NCBI RefSeq assembly: GCF_900119085.1 | Contig: NZ_FPIQ01000007.1 | Span: 62,001 to 126,000, forward strand | Direction: 5' to 3' | Source: Nitrosovibrio sp. Nv17 | Lineage (GTDB): Bacteria > Pseudomonadota > Gammaproteobacteria > Burkholderiales > Nitrosomonadaceae | Length of the DNA stretch: 64,000 nt | In this document: positions 16,674-25,889 of the stretch, in pieces | Layout of the letters: each line of letters opens with the position of its first letter | Numbering within the stretch: the first letter of the stretch is position 1 | Position numbers and translations under genes: made by a program | Notes under the pieces: generated by a model | Database searches by the model: none | What the model was told of the DNA's origin: nothing | What the model saw: the letters and a program-made list of their open reading frames with translations, nothing else

Positions 16674-18125
16674 TCATTCCCGGAGGGCCTGCTTCCATTC
16701 CCCTGCCCGCCGGTGCGCCTCGGCCACCTGCTCCTGCGTCAGGAGTTTCTTCATGACTTCGCTGTTCAGCCGGGCGTCCTCGTAGCCCGCTGCGCTGGCC
16801 AGGTCGAACCATTTTTCCGCCTCGACCGGATCCCGCTCCACGCCGTTGCCGGCGTAGTGCATCACGCCCAGGTTGGTCAGGGCGCCCGGGTGTTCCTGCT
16901 TCGCCGCCTTGAGATACCAGGACAGGGCCTGCTCGTAGTTCTGGGCCACGCCGGTGCCGCTGTCATACTTGACCCCCAGGCTGTACTGAGCCTTGGCGTA
17001 GCCCTGCTCGGCTGCCTTGAGATACCACGCGAAGGCTGCCTGCTCGTCCCGGTGCACGCCGCGTCCCTCGTCGTAGCGCACGCCGAGGTTGTACTGGGCG
17101 TCCGCATCGCCCTGTTCGGCCGCCTTGCTGTACCATGATATCGCCTTGTGGTCGTCCTGGGCCACGCCGGTACCGGTCGCGTACATCACGCCCAGGTTGA
17201 ACTGCGCGGGTGCGTACCCGGCTTCCGCTGCCTTGCGGTACCAGGCCAGCGCTTCCTCGTTGCTGCGTGCGACGCCCCGGCCCCTGGCGTACAGGACGGC
17301 AAGCTTGAACTGCGCGCCGAGGTGCTTCTGCTCGGCAGCCTTGAGATACCAGAACGCCGCGCGCCGCTCATCCTGGGCCGTGCCTTGTGCGTTCGCGTAC
17401 GCCCGGCCCAGGCTGTACTGGGCGTCGGCGTTGCCCTGCTCCGCCGCCTTGCGGTACCAGGAGGCGGCCTCCAGATCGTTCTGCACCACGCCCCGGCCCT
17501 TGGCATACAGCACGCCAAGCGCATACTGCGCCTCCGCCAGGCCTTGCTCCGCCGCCTTGAGATACCAGGATGCGGCGGTCCCGTCGTCCTGCTCCACGCC
17601 CTGGCCCTTGAGATACATGAATCCCAGGATGGACTGCGCGGGAGGGTATCCCGTCTCGGCGGCCTTGCGGTACCATACGAGCGCCTCCCGGTAGTCCTGT
17701 TCCACGCCCTGGCCCTTGGCGTGCATGACGCCCAGATTGTAGAGCGCGACGGGGTGGCTGCGTTCGGCGGCCTTGCGGTACCACGCGAGCGCCTGCCGGT
17801 CGTCCTGCTCCACGCCCTGGCCCTTGAGGTGCATGAGTCCCAGCGCGACCTGGGCGGCCGCATCTCCCTGCTCGGCGGCCATGCGGTACCAGACGGCCGC
17901 CTGCGCCGGGTCCTGGGGCACGCCGCGGCCTCTGGCGTACATGACGCCCAGGTTGAACTGCGCGTCCGCATTGCCCTGCTGCGCCGCTTTCCTGAAGGAT
18001 TCCGCCGCCCTGGCGTGGTCGCCGTCGATCGCCGCCCGCATGCCGTCCTCGAAATCAGCGGCGGATACGCGCGGCACCAGGAACACCGCCAGCAGGCACG
18101 CCATCAGCAAGCGCTGCAGCATCAT
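16674..18125 (-). CDS. Secreted Sel1-repeat (TPR-like) protein
   Basis: A 483-residue protein with a cleavable signal peptide (MLQRLLMACLLAVFL, cut after VSA) followed by eleven near-uniform 36-residue Sel1-like repeats and a partial twelfth. The repeat consensus is AQYNLGVMYAKGRGVEQD then ALAWYRKAAEQG. Sel1 repeats form alpha/alpha solenoids that mediate protein contacts, so the likely role is a periplasmic scaffold or adaptor. Starts at 18125 or 18122 both fit. It lies 8 bases downstream of the lipoprotein gene 18134-18628, so the two are probably one operon. The repeats are conserved enough at DNA level to allow length change by recombination. Confidence 0.88.
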   Translation of the reverse strand: MMLQRLLMACLLAVFLVPRVSAADFEDGMRAAIDGDHARAAESFRKAAQQGNADAQFNLGVMYARGRGVPQDPAQAAVWYRMAAEQGDAAAQVALGLMHLKGQGVEQDDRQALAWYRKAAERSHPVALYNLGVMHAKGQGVEQDYREALVWYRKAAETGYPPAQSILGFMYLKGQGVEQDDGTAASWYLKAAEQGLAEAQYALGVLYAKGRGVVQNDLEAASWYRKAAEQGNADAQYSLGRAYANAQGTAQDERRAAFWYLKAAEQKHLGAQFKLAVLYARGRGVARSNEEALAWYRKAAEAGYAPAQFNLGVMYATGTGVAQDDHKAISWYSKAAEQGDADAQYNLGVRYDEGRGVHRDEQAAFAWYLKAAEQGYAKAQYSLGVKYDSGTGVAQNYEQALSWYLKAAKQEHPGALTNLGVMHYAGNGVERDPVEAEKWFDLASAAGYEDARLNSEVMKKLLTQEQVAEAHRRAGEWKQALRE

Positions 18126-18133
18126 CCCCGTCC

Positions 18134-18628
18134 TCACTTCTGTCCGGCCTGGTTCGAAGCGGCGGCGCACGCGGCCAGGCTTTCCCATGCGATGCCGCCT
18201 TCGTACTCGTTTCCCTTCACGGTGGCGAGCACCGAGTCGTCGTCGATTCTCTTGAGCATCAGGAGAAAGGAATAGCTGGGCCCGGTGTAGGGATGCGCCG
18301 CGTAGTCGAGGACCTTGACCACCGGTTTCTCCTGCACCCCCACGGCATCGGGATTGGTGGGCATGTTGCGCGGGTAGGTGCCCGGCAGCGCCCCCAGGGG
18401 AAAGGCGTATACTTCCGTGGCGTCGATGTCCGGGTACGAGCGCACCTCATATCCCAGCCCGCTGATGACCCAGCGGCTGTCGGCCTGGAGCCTGCCGATG
18501 GTACAGTCGGCCAGTGCCGCCCGGTTTCCCCCGAACCGGTCCGCATGACGCTGGGGCTTGTGCTGGAAAGTGCCGGAATTGGCACACGCCGATAGAAGGA
18601 GGGTTAGAATCGCGATCGGTATTTTCAT
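18134..18628 (-). CDS. Putative lipoprotein, 164 aa
   Basis: The signal is MKIPIAILTLLLSACANSG, with lipobox LSAC. The mature protein has two further cysteines in the body (ADCTIGRLQ and LAACAAAS) and a YPDIDATEVYAFPLG block. I do not recognise a family. Start at 18628 chosen because it begins the signal peptide; an upstream in-frame ATG at 18658 adds ten residues before it. It precedes the Sel1-repeat gene in the same operon. Confidence 0.65.
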   Translation of the reverse strand: MKIPIAILTLLLSACANSGTFQHKPQRHADRFGGNRAALADCTIGRLQADSRWVISGLGYEVRSYPDIDATEVYAFPLGALPGTYPRNMPTNPDAVGVQEKPVVKVLDYAAHPYTGPSYSFLLMLKRIDDDSVLATVKGNEYEGGIAWESLAACAAASNQAGQK

Positions 18629-18717
18629 GGTACTGGATAGGAGGGCCGGCGTCCGCATCGGTTCCCCGATCCGGGGCTGTGCCGATAGTCAGGCATGATA
18701 CTCAAGGATGCGCATAC

Positions 18718-19479
18718 GTGCAGAATTTTTCCAGGCGGCGTGCCGTTTCGCCGGATGAGCCGGATATCGAGCTGAGCGAGCAGGCGGGCGTGCGTGCACT
18801 GCACATGGGGGGTGGCTTTCTGGTGCAGAGCGCCATGCGGCTGTCCGCGCCCAACGACCTGGAATTGGTCTATACCCGCTGCATGATGGGCTTCATGCTG
18901 TTTCATCCCGATCCCGGGCAGATCCTGATGCTTGGCCTGGGGGGCGGATCGCTGGCCAAGTTCGCCTATCATCGGCTGCCGCAGTCGAAGATCACCGCAG
19001 TGGAGATCAGCCCCCGGGTGGTGGCGGTGGCGCGCAGCCACTTTTTCCTGCCGGAAGACGACGATCGCCTGCAGGTGGTCGTCGCGGAAGGCGGCGACTA
19101 TGTCGCCCGCCATCCCGCCAGCGCGGACGTGCTGATGGTAGACGGTTTCGACGGCGGCAGCCAGATGCCTGCGCTGTGCAGCCAGGCGTTCTACGACCAT
19201 GCCCGCGAGGCGCTCGGGAAGCGCGGTGTCATGGTGGTGAATCTGCTCAGCCGGGACAGGCGGCTGCAGGAGTACCTGGAGCGCATGGAGCGCAGCTTCG
19301 GCGGGCGCGTGTCGACCATGATGGCGGAGGTGCATGGCAACCTCGTCGCCTTTGCCTTCAAGCGCGATCCCGGCAGGCGGGCATGGGAGAGACTCGGGGA
19401 GCGCGCAGCCCGCCTGGAGGCGGAGTTCTCACTCCCGTTTCCGGAGTACGCGCGCAGGCTGCGCCGGAAAGGACCCTGA
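18718..19479 (+). CDS. Spermidine synthase-like methyltransferase-fold protein
   Basis: A 253-residue protein with the Rossmann core of polyamine aminopropyltransferases: LMLGLGGGSLAKFAYHRLP (motif I), ITAVEISPRVVAVAR with the acidic ribose-binding residue, and DVLMVDGFDGGSQ, the counterpart of the active-site Asp loop. The separate N-terminal beta domain is short, so it resembles the SpeE-like proteins common in betaproteobacteria rather than classical SpeE; the substrate cannot be stated. Start is GTG 18718, with AAGGA nine bases upstream. Longer in-frame extension upstream would overlap the divergent lipoprotein gene. Confidence 0.75.
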   Translation: MQNFSRRRAVSPDEPDIELSEQAGVRALHMGGGFLVQSAMRLSAPNDLELVYTRCMMGFMLFHPDPGQILMLGLGGGSLAKFAYHRLPQSKITAVEISPRVVAVARSHFFLPEDDDRLQVVVAEGGDYVARHPASADVLMVDGFDGGSQMPALCSQAFYDHAREALGKRGVMVVNLLSRDRRLQEYLERMERSFGGRVSTMMAEVHGNLVAFAFKRDPGRRAWERLGERAARLEAEFSLPFPEYARRLRRKGP

Positions 19480-19620
19480 GCCCGCGCCAGCCATCATGTC
19501 CACGGCTTTTGGGCGGTTCGCTGCGGGCGCTTTACCCGCCGTGCATGAAATGGTACAGTGGCGGCCATGAGGACCCGGCCGCTCCGGCCAGGCGGGAAGG
19601 ATGAAAGGGGGCATCAGATC

Positions 19621-19809
19621 ATGACCAAGCTGTACGAATCCGATCATACCCGCTTCATGCGCGAACTGTTCGAGAAGAATCCCCAGCTGGCGGATGCCCA
19701 GAGGGAGGCCCGCGCCATCTGGTGGGACAAGAAGCTGGACAGGGACGAGCGCAAGCGCTTCAAGGAATCGGCCGTACCGCAGAAAGCCTACGTCTACTTC
19801 GGCAAGTAG
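19621..19809 (+). CDS. DUF3460 family protein
   Basis: A 62-residue protein of the DUF3460 family, small acidic-basic cytosolic proteins largely confined to betaproteobacteria. Diagnostic stretches are YESDHTRFMRELFEKNP and WWDKKLDRDERKRFKES. The ATG at 19621 begins MTKLYESDHT. Function unknown. It is convergent with the thiolase gene. Confidence 0.82.
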   Translation: MTKLYESDHTRFMRELFEKNPQLADAQREARAIWWDKKLDRDERKRFKESAVPQKAYVYFGK

Positions 19810-19837
19810 GGCTTTCCTCCAGGTTTCACAACAGGCG

Positions 19838-21037
19838 TCACAGCGCCTCGAACACTCCCGCGGCACCCATTCCGGTACCCACGCACATCGTCACCATCCC
19901 GTACTTCCGGTGATGCCGGCGCAGGCCGTGCAGCAGCGTGGCCACGCGGATGGCGCCGGTTGCCCCCAGGGGATGGCCCAGGGCGATCGCGCCCCCCAGC
20001 GGATTGACGCGGGTGCGATCCAGTCCCAGGTCGTTGATCACCGCGAGGCTTTGCGCCGCGAACGCCTCGTTCAGTTCGATCCACTCCATGTCGTCCAGGC
20101 TCAGGCCGGTCTGTTGCAGTACCTTGGGGATCGCCTTGACGGGGCCGATACCCATGATTTCCGGCGGGACGCCGGCGACCGCGTACCCCACGAAGCGCCC
20201 GATGGGGGTGAGGCCGAAGCGCTTCAGTGCCGTTTCGCTGGCCACGATCACCGCACCCGCACCGTCGGACATCTGCGAGCTGTTGCCCGCCGTGACCGAG
20301 CCGCCGGCGGCGAACACGGGTTTCAGGGTGGCCAGTGTCCCCGGGTTGGTGCCGGGGCGCGGTCCTTCGTCGGCATCGCGCAGGACGGAGACGCTGCGCA
20401 CCTCATGCGCGGCCAGGTCCGGCCGCTTCTCCACCACGGGATAGGGGGCGATCTCCTGGCGGAATTCGCCACGCTCGGCCGCCGCCAGCGCCCGGGTGTG
20501 GCTCGTGACCGCGAACTCGTCCTGCGCCTCGCGGCTGACGTGCCAGCGCTGCGCCACCTTTTCCCCGGTGATGCCCATGCCATAGGCGATGGCGACATTC
20601 TCGTCGCGCGCGAAGATGGCCGGGTCCAGCGACATCTTGTTGCCGGTCATGGGAACCATGCTCATGCTTTCGGTTCCCGCGCCGATCATGACATCCGCTT
20701 CTCCCAGGCGGATGCGGTCGGCGGCGATCGCCACCGCCTGCAGTCCCGAGGCGCAGAAGCGGTTGATGGTCATGCCGGGCACGCTGTCCGGCAGGCCGGC
20801 CAGCAGCAGCCCGATGCGCGCCACGTTCATGCCCTGCTCCGCCTCCGGCATGGCGCATCCGGCGACGACGTCGTCGACGGCGGCCGGGTCAAGCCCCTCG
20901 CATTGCGCCATCGCCGCCTTCAGCACGTGCGCCAGCATGTCGTCCGGGCGCACCGTCCTGAACATGCCGCGGGGGGCCTTCCCCACGGGGGTGCGCACCG
21001 CGGCGACGATGTAGGCGTCCTGGGTCTGCTTGGTCAT
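19838..21037 (-). CDS. fadA: Acetyl-CoA acyltransferase (thiolase), beta-oxidation
   Basis: A 399-residue thiolase that cleaves 3-ketoacyl-CoA to acetyl-CoA and a shortened acyl-CoA. The three catalytic regions are present: nucleophile C95 in NRFCASG, H355 in GHPLGATGA and C385 in CVGTGMGA. Length is normal for the family. It starts nine bases after the stop of the dehydrogenase/hydratase fusion gene, the usual fad pairing, and is the last gene of the cluster. Whether it prefers long or medium chains cannot be told. Confidence 0.93.
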   Translation of the reverse strand: MTKQTQDAYIVAAVRTPVGKAPRGMFRTVRPDDMLAHVLKAAMAQCEGLDPAAVDDVVAGCAMPEAEQGMNVARIGLLLAGLPDSVPGMTINRFCASGLQAVAIAADRIRLGEADVMIGAGTESMSMVPMTGNKMSLDPAIFARDENVAIAYGMGITGEKVAQRWHVSREAQDEFAVTSHTRALAAAERGEFRQEIAPYPVVEKRPDLAAHEVRSVSVLRDADEGPRPGTNPGTLATLKPVFAAGGSVTAGNSSQMSDGAGAVIVASETALKRFGLTPIGRFVGYAVAGVPPEIMGIGPVKAIPKVLQQTGLSLDDMEWIELNEAFAAQSLAVINDLGLDRTRVNPLGGAIALGHPLGATGAIRVATLLHGLRRHHRKYGMVTMCVGTGMGAAGVFEAL

Positions 21038-21046
21038 GGTGGTCTC

Positions 21047-23587
21047 CTAGTTTCTGAGCGGCTTTCCCGTCTTCAGGGTATGCGCCACGCGCGCCTGGGT
21101 CTTTTCGGTGGCCAGCAGTTCGATGAACGCGATCCGTTCCAGTTCCAGGAACCAGTCCTCGTCGACCAGGCTGCCCGGTGTCAGGTCGCCGCCGCACATG
21201 ACGTGCGCGATCTTGCCGGCGATCAGGTAGTCGTGCTCGGAGATGAAGCGGCCTTCCAGCATGTTGACGAGCATGCCCTTCAGGGTGGCGATACCGGTGG
21301 AGCCTGCCACCGGAATGCCCACGGTGCGCAGCGGCGGTCGGTAGCCGGCCTGGTCCAGCGCTGCGGCCTGCGCCAGAGCGGCGTGGAGCAGTTCGAAGCG
21401 GTTCATCACCACCGGATCGGCGCGGCGCAGGTAGCCCAGTTCCTTCGCATGCTCGGCGCTCTTTCCCAGTTGCGCGGTGGCCACGCTCTGGAAATACCGT
21501 TTCAGCAGCGGGAAGGGATCGCCCTCCACCGCTTCCTGGGCGGCGCGCAATGCCAGCTCCTTGCATCCGCCCCCCGCCGGCAGCAGGCCCACGCCGGCTT
21601 CCACCAGGCCGATGTAGCTTTCCATCGTCGCCACGGCGCGATCGCAGTGCATCACGAATTCGCAGCCGCCGCCCAGCGCCAGTCCGTCCACGGCGGCCAC
21701 GGTGGGGATCGACGAATACCTGAGCTCCTGAGAGACCTGCTGGAACTGGGCCACCATGGCCTCCACCTCAGCCAGTTTGCCCGCCATCAGGGCGTCGGCG
21801 AGGTTGAGGCTGCGCGCCGCCTTGAGCACCACGGACTGCGCTTTCTTCCTGAGCTTCTTCGCCAGGACGTCGAGGGTGGAGGGCGGCTCGCCGCCTTTCG
21901 GCCGCTCCGTGGCCTTCTGCAGGTTGGCGCCCGCCGAGAAAGGCGGCTCGGTCTGCCAGATCACCAGCCCGCGCCAGTTGCGTTCCGCCTCTTCGATGGC
22001 GGCCTGCATGCCGTCGAGCACGTCGCTGCCGATGGTGTGCATCTTGCTCTTGAAGCTGAGCACGGCGATACCGTCCCCCTTTCCGCGATCGCCTCCGCCG
22101 ACGTGCCACATGCGTACCGCGTCGGTCTCGAGGATGGTGCTGCCGTACTGCGTCGCCTCCCCCAGGAGCCGATCCGGGAAAAGCTGGCACCGGTACACCG
22201 CCAGCCGCGAGCGCGGCTGGAAGGCATCCGCGGCCGGAGCGTAGGAGCCCTGCGCCCGGTGCACCCCCGCGGTTTCGTCTGCGGCGACGTCCCTCTGCTT
22301 CGCCTGCCCCACCCGCCACACCCACTCGGGTAGCGGCGTGGCGTCCATGCTCCTGCCGGCGGCGATGTCCTCGCCGATCCATGCGGCGACCTCGTTCCAG
22401 CCCGCACCCTGCCAGGTTTCGAACGGCCCCTGGTTCCATCCGAACCCCCAGCGCATGGCGAAGTCCAGGTCGCGCGCGTTGCCGGCGATCGTTGCGAGGT
22501 GTACTGCGCAGTAGTGGAACAGGTCGCGGAACACGGCCCACAGGAACTGGGCCTGGGGATGCGGAAGGGTGCGCAGCGCCGCGAGCGTCTGCGCCGGGTC
22601 CTTACGCCGAAGCACCTCCCCGACGGTGTCGTCGACCGGCGCGCCCGATGGCCGGTACGCCTGCGTGGCGGGATCGAGCACGAATATCTCCCCGTCCTTC
22701 TTCTCGTAGACGCCGCGCCGGCTTTTCTGCCCCAGCGCTCCCTGTTCGATCAGTGTCCGTAGCCAGCCGGGCACCACGAAGTAGCGGTGCCAGGGATCGT
22801 CCGGCAGGGCGTCGCGCATGGTCTCGATCACGTGCGCGAGGATGTCCAGGCCCACCACGTCGGCCGTGCGGAACGTCGCGCTCTTGGGGCGCCCGATCAG
22901 GGGGCCGGTCAGCGCGTCGACGAGGTCGAACCCAAGACCGAGACGGTGCGCGTGGTGCGCGCTGGCGAGGGTGGAGAAGACACCGATGCGGTTGGCGATG
23001 AAATTGGGCGTATCCTTCGCGCGCACCACCCCCTTGCCGAGGCGGGTCACCAGGAACTGTTCCAGGGCGTCGAGCAGCACCGGATCGCTTGCCGCGCAGG
23101 GGATCAACTCCACCAGGTGCATGTAGCGCGGCGGATTGAAGAAGTGGATGCCGCAGAAGCGGGGGCGCAGGCTGTCGGGGATGGCGCGGGCCAGGTTTTC
23201 GATGGAAAGGCCGGAAGTATTGCTGGCGAAGAGGGTGCGTTCTCCCAGATGAGGGGCCACTTGCGCGTACAGTTCGGTTTTCCAGTCCATGCGCTCGGAG
23301 ATGGCCTCGATCACGAGGTCGCAGTCGCGCAGCCGCTCCAGATGCTGGGCATAGTTGGCGGGCTGGATGAAGGCCGCCCTGGCCGGAAGGGAGAGTGCGG
23401 CGGGCTCCCGCTTCTTCAGCCCCTCGATCGCTTTGACAACAGGGCTGCTCGGATCGGATCCTTCGGCGGGGAGTTCGAACAGCAGCGTTTCCACGTCGGC
23501 GTTGACCAGATGCGCGGCGATCTGCGCTCCCATGACGCCGGCGCCAAGAACGGCGGCCTTGCGCACCCTGAATGTATCGTGAGCCAA
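21047..23587 (-). CDS. 3-hydroxyacyl-CoA dehydrogenase / enoyl-CoA hydratase fusion
   Basis: A ~846-residue bifunctional beta-oxidation enzyme. The N-terminal half is the NAD-dependent 3-hydroxyacyl-CoA dehydrogenase: Rossmann motif AAVLGAGVMGAQIAAH, ASNTSGLSIE and the catalytic block GIHFFNPPRYMHLVE. The C-terminal half is a crotonase: AVDGLALGGGCEFVMHCDRA with the oxyanion loop. This order is the reverse of E. coli FadB (hydratase first) and is known from betaproteobacterial fad clusters. Start: TTG at 23587 has AGGAG six bases upstream and gives LAHDTFRVRK; an ATG at 23614 overlaps the thioesterase stop as ATGA but lacks a spaced Shine-Dalgarno. The open frame extends much further upstream but only antisense-like shadow sequence lies there. 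Confidence 0.9.
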   Translation of the reverse strand: MAHDTFRVRKAAVLGAGVMGAQIAAHLVNADVETLLFELPAEGSDPSSPVVKAIEGLKKREPAALSLPARAAFIQPANYAQHLERLRDCDLVIEAISERMDWKTELYAQVAPHLGERTLFASNTSGLSIENLARAIPDSLRPRFCGIHFFNPPRYMHLVELIPCAASDPVLLDALEQFLVTRLGKGVVRAKDTPNFIANRIGVFSTLASAHHAHRLGLGFDLVDALTGPLIGRPKSATFRTADVVGLDILAHVIETMRDALPDDPWHRYFVVPGWLRTLIEQGALGQKSRRGVYEKKDGEIFVLDPATQAYRPSGAPVDDTVGEVLRRKDPAQTLAALRTLPHPQAQFLWAVFRDLFHYCAVHLATIAGNARDLDFAMRWGFGWNQGPFETWQGAGWNEVAAWIGEDIAAGRSMDATPLPEWVWRVGQAKQRDVAADETAGVHRAQGSYAPAADAFQPRSRLAVYRCQLFPDRLLGEATQYGSTILETDAVRMWHVGGGDRGKGDGIAVLSFKSKMHTIGSDVLDGMQAAIEEAERNWRGLVIWQTEPPFSAGANLQKATERPKGGEPPSTLDVLAKKLRKKAQSVVLKAARSLNLADALMAGKLAEVEAMVAQFQQVSQELRYSSIPTVAAVDGLALGGGCEFVMHCDRAVATMESYIGLVEAGVGLLPAGGGCKELALRAAQEAVEGDPFPLLKRYFQSVATAQLGKSAEHAKELGYLRRADPVVMNRFELLHAALAQAAALDQAGYRPPLRTVGIPVAGSTGIATLKGMLVNMLEGRFISEHDYLIAGKIAHVMCGGDLTPGSLVDEDWFLELERIAFIELLATEKTQARVAHTLKTGKPLRN

Positions 23588-23610
23588 TGCTGTCTCCTGT
23601 TCGATCTGGA

Positions 23611-24027
23611 TCATTCCCCGGGAACTGCCCGCGGCCTGCGGTGTTCGTCGACTGCCACGTAGGTCAGCACGGCTTCCGTGACCTTGATGCAGATTTCCTC
23701 TCCGCCCTGCCGCAGCCCGCGCTGGGCGTAGACGACGACGTCCACCGTGATCGAGCTGCGCCCGACCTTGACGATGTCGGCATAGAAGCTCACCACATCG
23801 CCAACGAACACCGGCTGCTTGAACACGAACGAATTGACCGCCACGGTGACCACGCGTCCGCGGGCGCGGCGTATCGCCGGAAGGCTGCCCGCGATGTCCA
23901 CCTGCGCCATGATCCAGCCGCCGAACACGTCCCCCGCATAATTGGTATCGGTGGGCATGGGCACCAGGCGCAGGATCGGCTCGCGCCCTTCCGGCAGCAA
24001 GTCGCAAGACCGGGGTGAATCGCTCAT
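23611..24027 (-). CDS. Acyl-CoA thioesterase (hotdog fold)
   Basis: A 138-residue YciA-like acyl-CoA hydrolase. The motif PMPTDTNYAGDVFGGWIMAQ, with the catalytic Asp in the N-x-x-GD-x-FGG signature, is clear, followed by VVTVAVNSFVFKQPVFVGD. It would release free fatty acids from CoA and balance CoA pools. Start overlaps the stop of the ligase gene as ATGA, so it is translationally coupled to it. Confidence 0.88.
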   Translation of the reverse strand: MSDSPRSCDLLPEGREPILRLVPMPTDTNYAGDVFGGWIMAQVDIAGSLPAIRRARGRVVTVAVNSFVFKQPVFVGDVVSFYADIVKVGRSSITVDVVVYAQRGLRQGGEEICIKVTEAVLTYVAVDEHRRPRAVPGE

Positions 24028-25844
24028 GCCGGCACCTTCTGGTACAGCCAGTCCACTTCGGCCTGGTAGCGTTCCAGCACCCGGTTTCGGCGCAGTTTCA
24101 GGGTGGGGGTGAGCAGGCCGTTGTCGATCGTCCACGGCTCCGGCGACAGCGCCACACGGTAAACCTTGGCGTATCCTGGGAAGCCGCTGATCTGGCGTGC
24201 GATTCGCTGCAGGAGCATTTCCTCCAGATTCCGGTCGTGCGCCAGCCGGCGCCAGTCGGCGTCCAGGCCGCGCTGCTTGGCTGCCTCTTCCCACTGCGCG
24301 GAATCCAGGACCGCCAGCACACCCAGGTACGAGCGCCCCTCGCCGACCAGCATCGCCTGTTCGAACAACGGATCGCGCAGGATCGCCGCTTCCATGTCGG
24401 CAGGCGGGATCTTTTCCCCGGTGGACATGACGATGATTTCCTTGAGGCGGCCAGTGATGGTGATGGTGCCGCGTGCGTCGATACGGGCGATATCCCCGGA
24501 ATTGAGCCACCCATCGGGTGCCAGCACGGCCCGGGTGGCTTCCGGATTGTTCCAGTAGCCCAGCATCACGTTGGGGCCGCGTATCAGCAGCGCGTCGTGC
24601 TCGCCCAGCCTGACCTCCACACCCGGGATCGGCCGTCCCACGGTGCCCGGCACGTTGTCGTCGAAGGTATTGCTGCTGACCACGGGACTGCTTTCGGTCA
24701 TGCCATAGCCCTGTAGGAGCGGCAAGCCCAGGCCGATGAACACGCGGGAAATCTCGGCCGACAGGGCCGCGCCGCCGCTCATCGCGCCACGCAGCCGCCC
24801 TCCCAGCCGGGCCATCACCTTCCTCGCTACCAGTGCTTCCAGCAGCGGCCACAGCAGGTGCGCGGGCCGCCAGCCACCGCGGCCCTGGCGGCGTTCGAAG
24901 CGTCCGAAGCCGATCTCGACCGTCAGCTCGAACAGCAGGCGGCCGATGCCCGGTCCGCTCGCGAGATTGTCGCGCACACCCGCATACACCCGCTCGTAGA
25001 TTCGGGGAACCGAGACCAGGATGGTGGGGCGGACGGTCAGCAGGTCCTCGGCAAGCTGCTGGATCGAGCGGGCATAGGCGACTGTGGCGCCGCACATCAT
25101 GGGGACGTAGTAGCCGGCCGTGCGTTCGAAGGCGTGCGACAGGGGCAGGAATGACAGCAGCAGATCCTGCCGGGACAGCGGCGCGACCCACGTGCAGCCG
25201 AAGGCATTGGTGAGGATGTTGTGGTGGCTCAGCATTACTCCCTTGGGGCGTCCGGACGTACCGGAGGTATAAATGATGGTTGCCAGCTGGTGCGGATCGT
25301 TGTCGACCTGTGGCAGCTCTACGGCCCGTTCCGGCAGCCATGCGTGCATCGCCCGCACGCGGTCGTCGCCGGTCTCGCCGGGACTGCTCTGTATCGTCAC
25401 CACGCGCACCAGGCCGTCGAGGGGAATGCCGCTTCCAGCAAGCGCGCGCCACTGGGCAAGCTCCTCCAGCAGCAGCACTCTGGCCCCGGCATCGGACAGC
25501 ACGTAGGCCGCATTCTCCGGGCGGTCGGCGGTATAGAGCGGCACGACCACCAGTCCCATCCTCAGGGCAGCGTGCTCGAACATCACCCATTCGGGGCAGT
25601 TTCTCAGCATCACCGCCACCCTGTCGCCGCGGGCGAGGCCTTCCCGCGAAAGCGCCGCCTGCCAGCGCGAGATACCCTCGTCCGTCTGCTTCCAGGTGAG
25701 ATCGCGCCACCTCCCGCTCGAGCGCTCGTAGTCGCGGTAAGCGACGCCATCCGGCGAACGTCGCATCCGCTCCCTGAACAGGCCGTCCAGCGTGCCGGCG
25801 GTCTCCACCGGAATGATGTCCGTTTGTTCCCGCTGCCTGCTCAT
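24024..25844 (-). CDS. AMP-dependent long-chain fatty-acid-CoA ligase
   Basis: A 606-residue adenylate-forming enzyme activating fatty acids to acyl-CoA. The P-loop motif YTSGTSGRPKGV is at 192-203; QGYGMTESSP is the A5 motif, and the hinge/A8 region is WLNSGDIARID followed by TGRLKEIIVMSTGEKI. The form with a long N-terminus and the FERTAGYY motif is that of the AMP-dependent synthetase group used in long-chain activation. It lies between fadE and the thioesterase in the fad cluster. Confidence 0.9.
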   Translation of the reverse strand: MSRQREQTDIIPVETAGTLDGLFRERMRRSPDGVAYRDYERSSGRWRDLTWKQTDEGISRWQAALSREGLARGDRVAVMLRNCPEWVMFEHAALRMGLVVVPLYTADRPENAAYVLSDAGARVLLLEELAQWRALAGSGIPLDGLVRVVTIQSSPGETGDDRVRAMHAWLPERAVELPQVDNDPHQLATIIYTSGTSGRPKGVMLSHHNILTNAFGCTWVAPLSRQDLLLSFLPLSHAFERTAGYYVPMMCGATVAYARSIQQLAEDLLTVRPTILVSVPRIYERVYAGVRDNLASGPGIGRLLFELTVEIGFGRFERRQGRGGWRPAHLLWPLLEALVARKVMARLGGRLRGAMSGGAALSAEISRVFIGLGLPLLQGYGMTESSPVVSSNTFDDNVPGTVGRPIPGVEVRLGEHDALLIRGPNVMLGYWNNPEATRAVLAPDGWLNSGDIARIDARGTITITGRLKEIIVMSTGEKIPPADMEAAILRDPLFEQAMLVGEGRSYLGVLAVLDSAQWEEAAKQRGLDADWRRLAHDRNLEEMLLQRIARQISGFPGYAKVYRVALSPEPWTIDNGLLTPTLKLRRNRVLERYQAEVDWLYQKVPA

Positions 25845-25889
25845 GGATTGCTCCTGCCCCCGGGTTCGAGAAGATCCGGCACGATGGGC

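Noticed and set aside
19694-22333. 879-codon open frame on the plus strand across the thiolase and fad fusion genes
   Set aside because: It is antisense to two well-supported enzymes and encodes His/Arg/Gln-rich low-complexity sequence without any domain; a GC-rich shadow frame.
23588-24007. Upstream extension of the fad fusion frame
   Set aside because: The extension is antisense-like Arg/Gly-rich sequence lying over the thioesterase gene, and a good start exists at 23587 or 23614.
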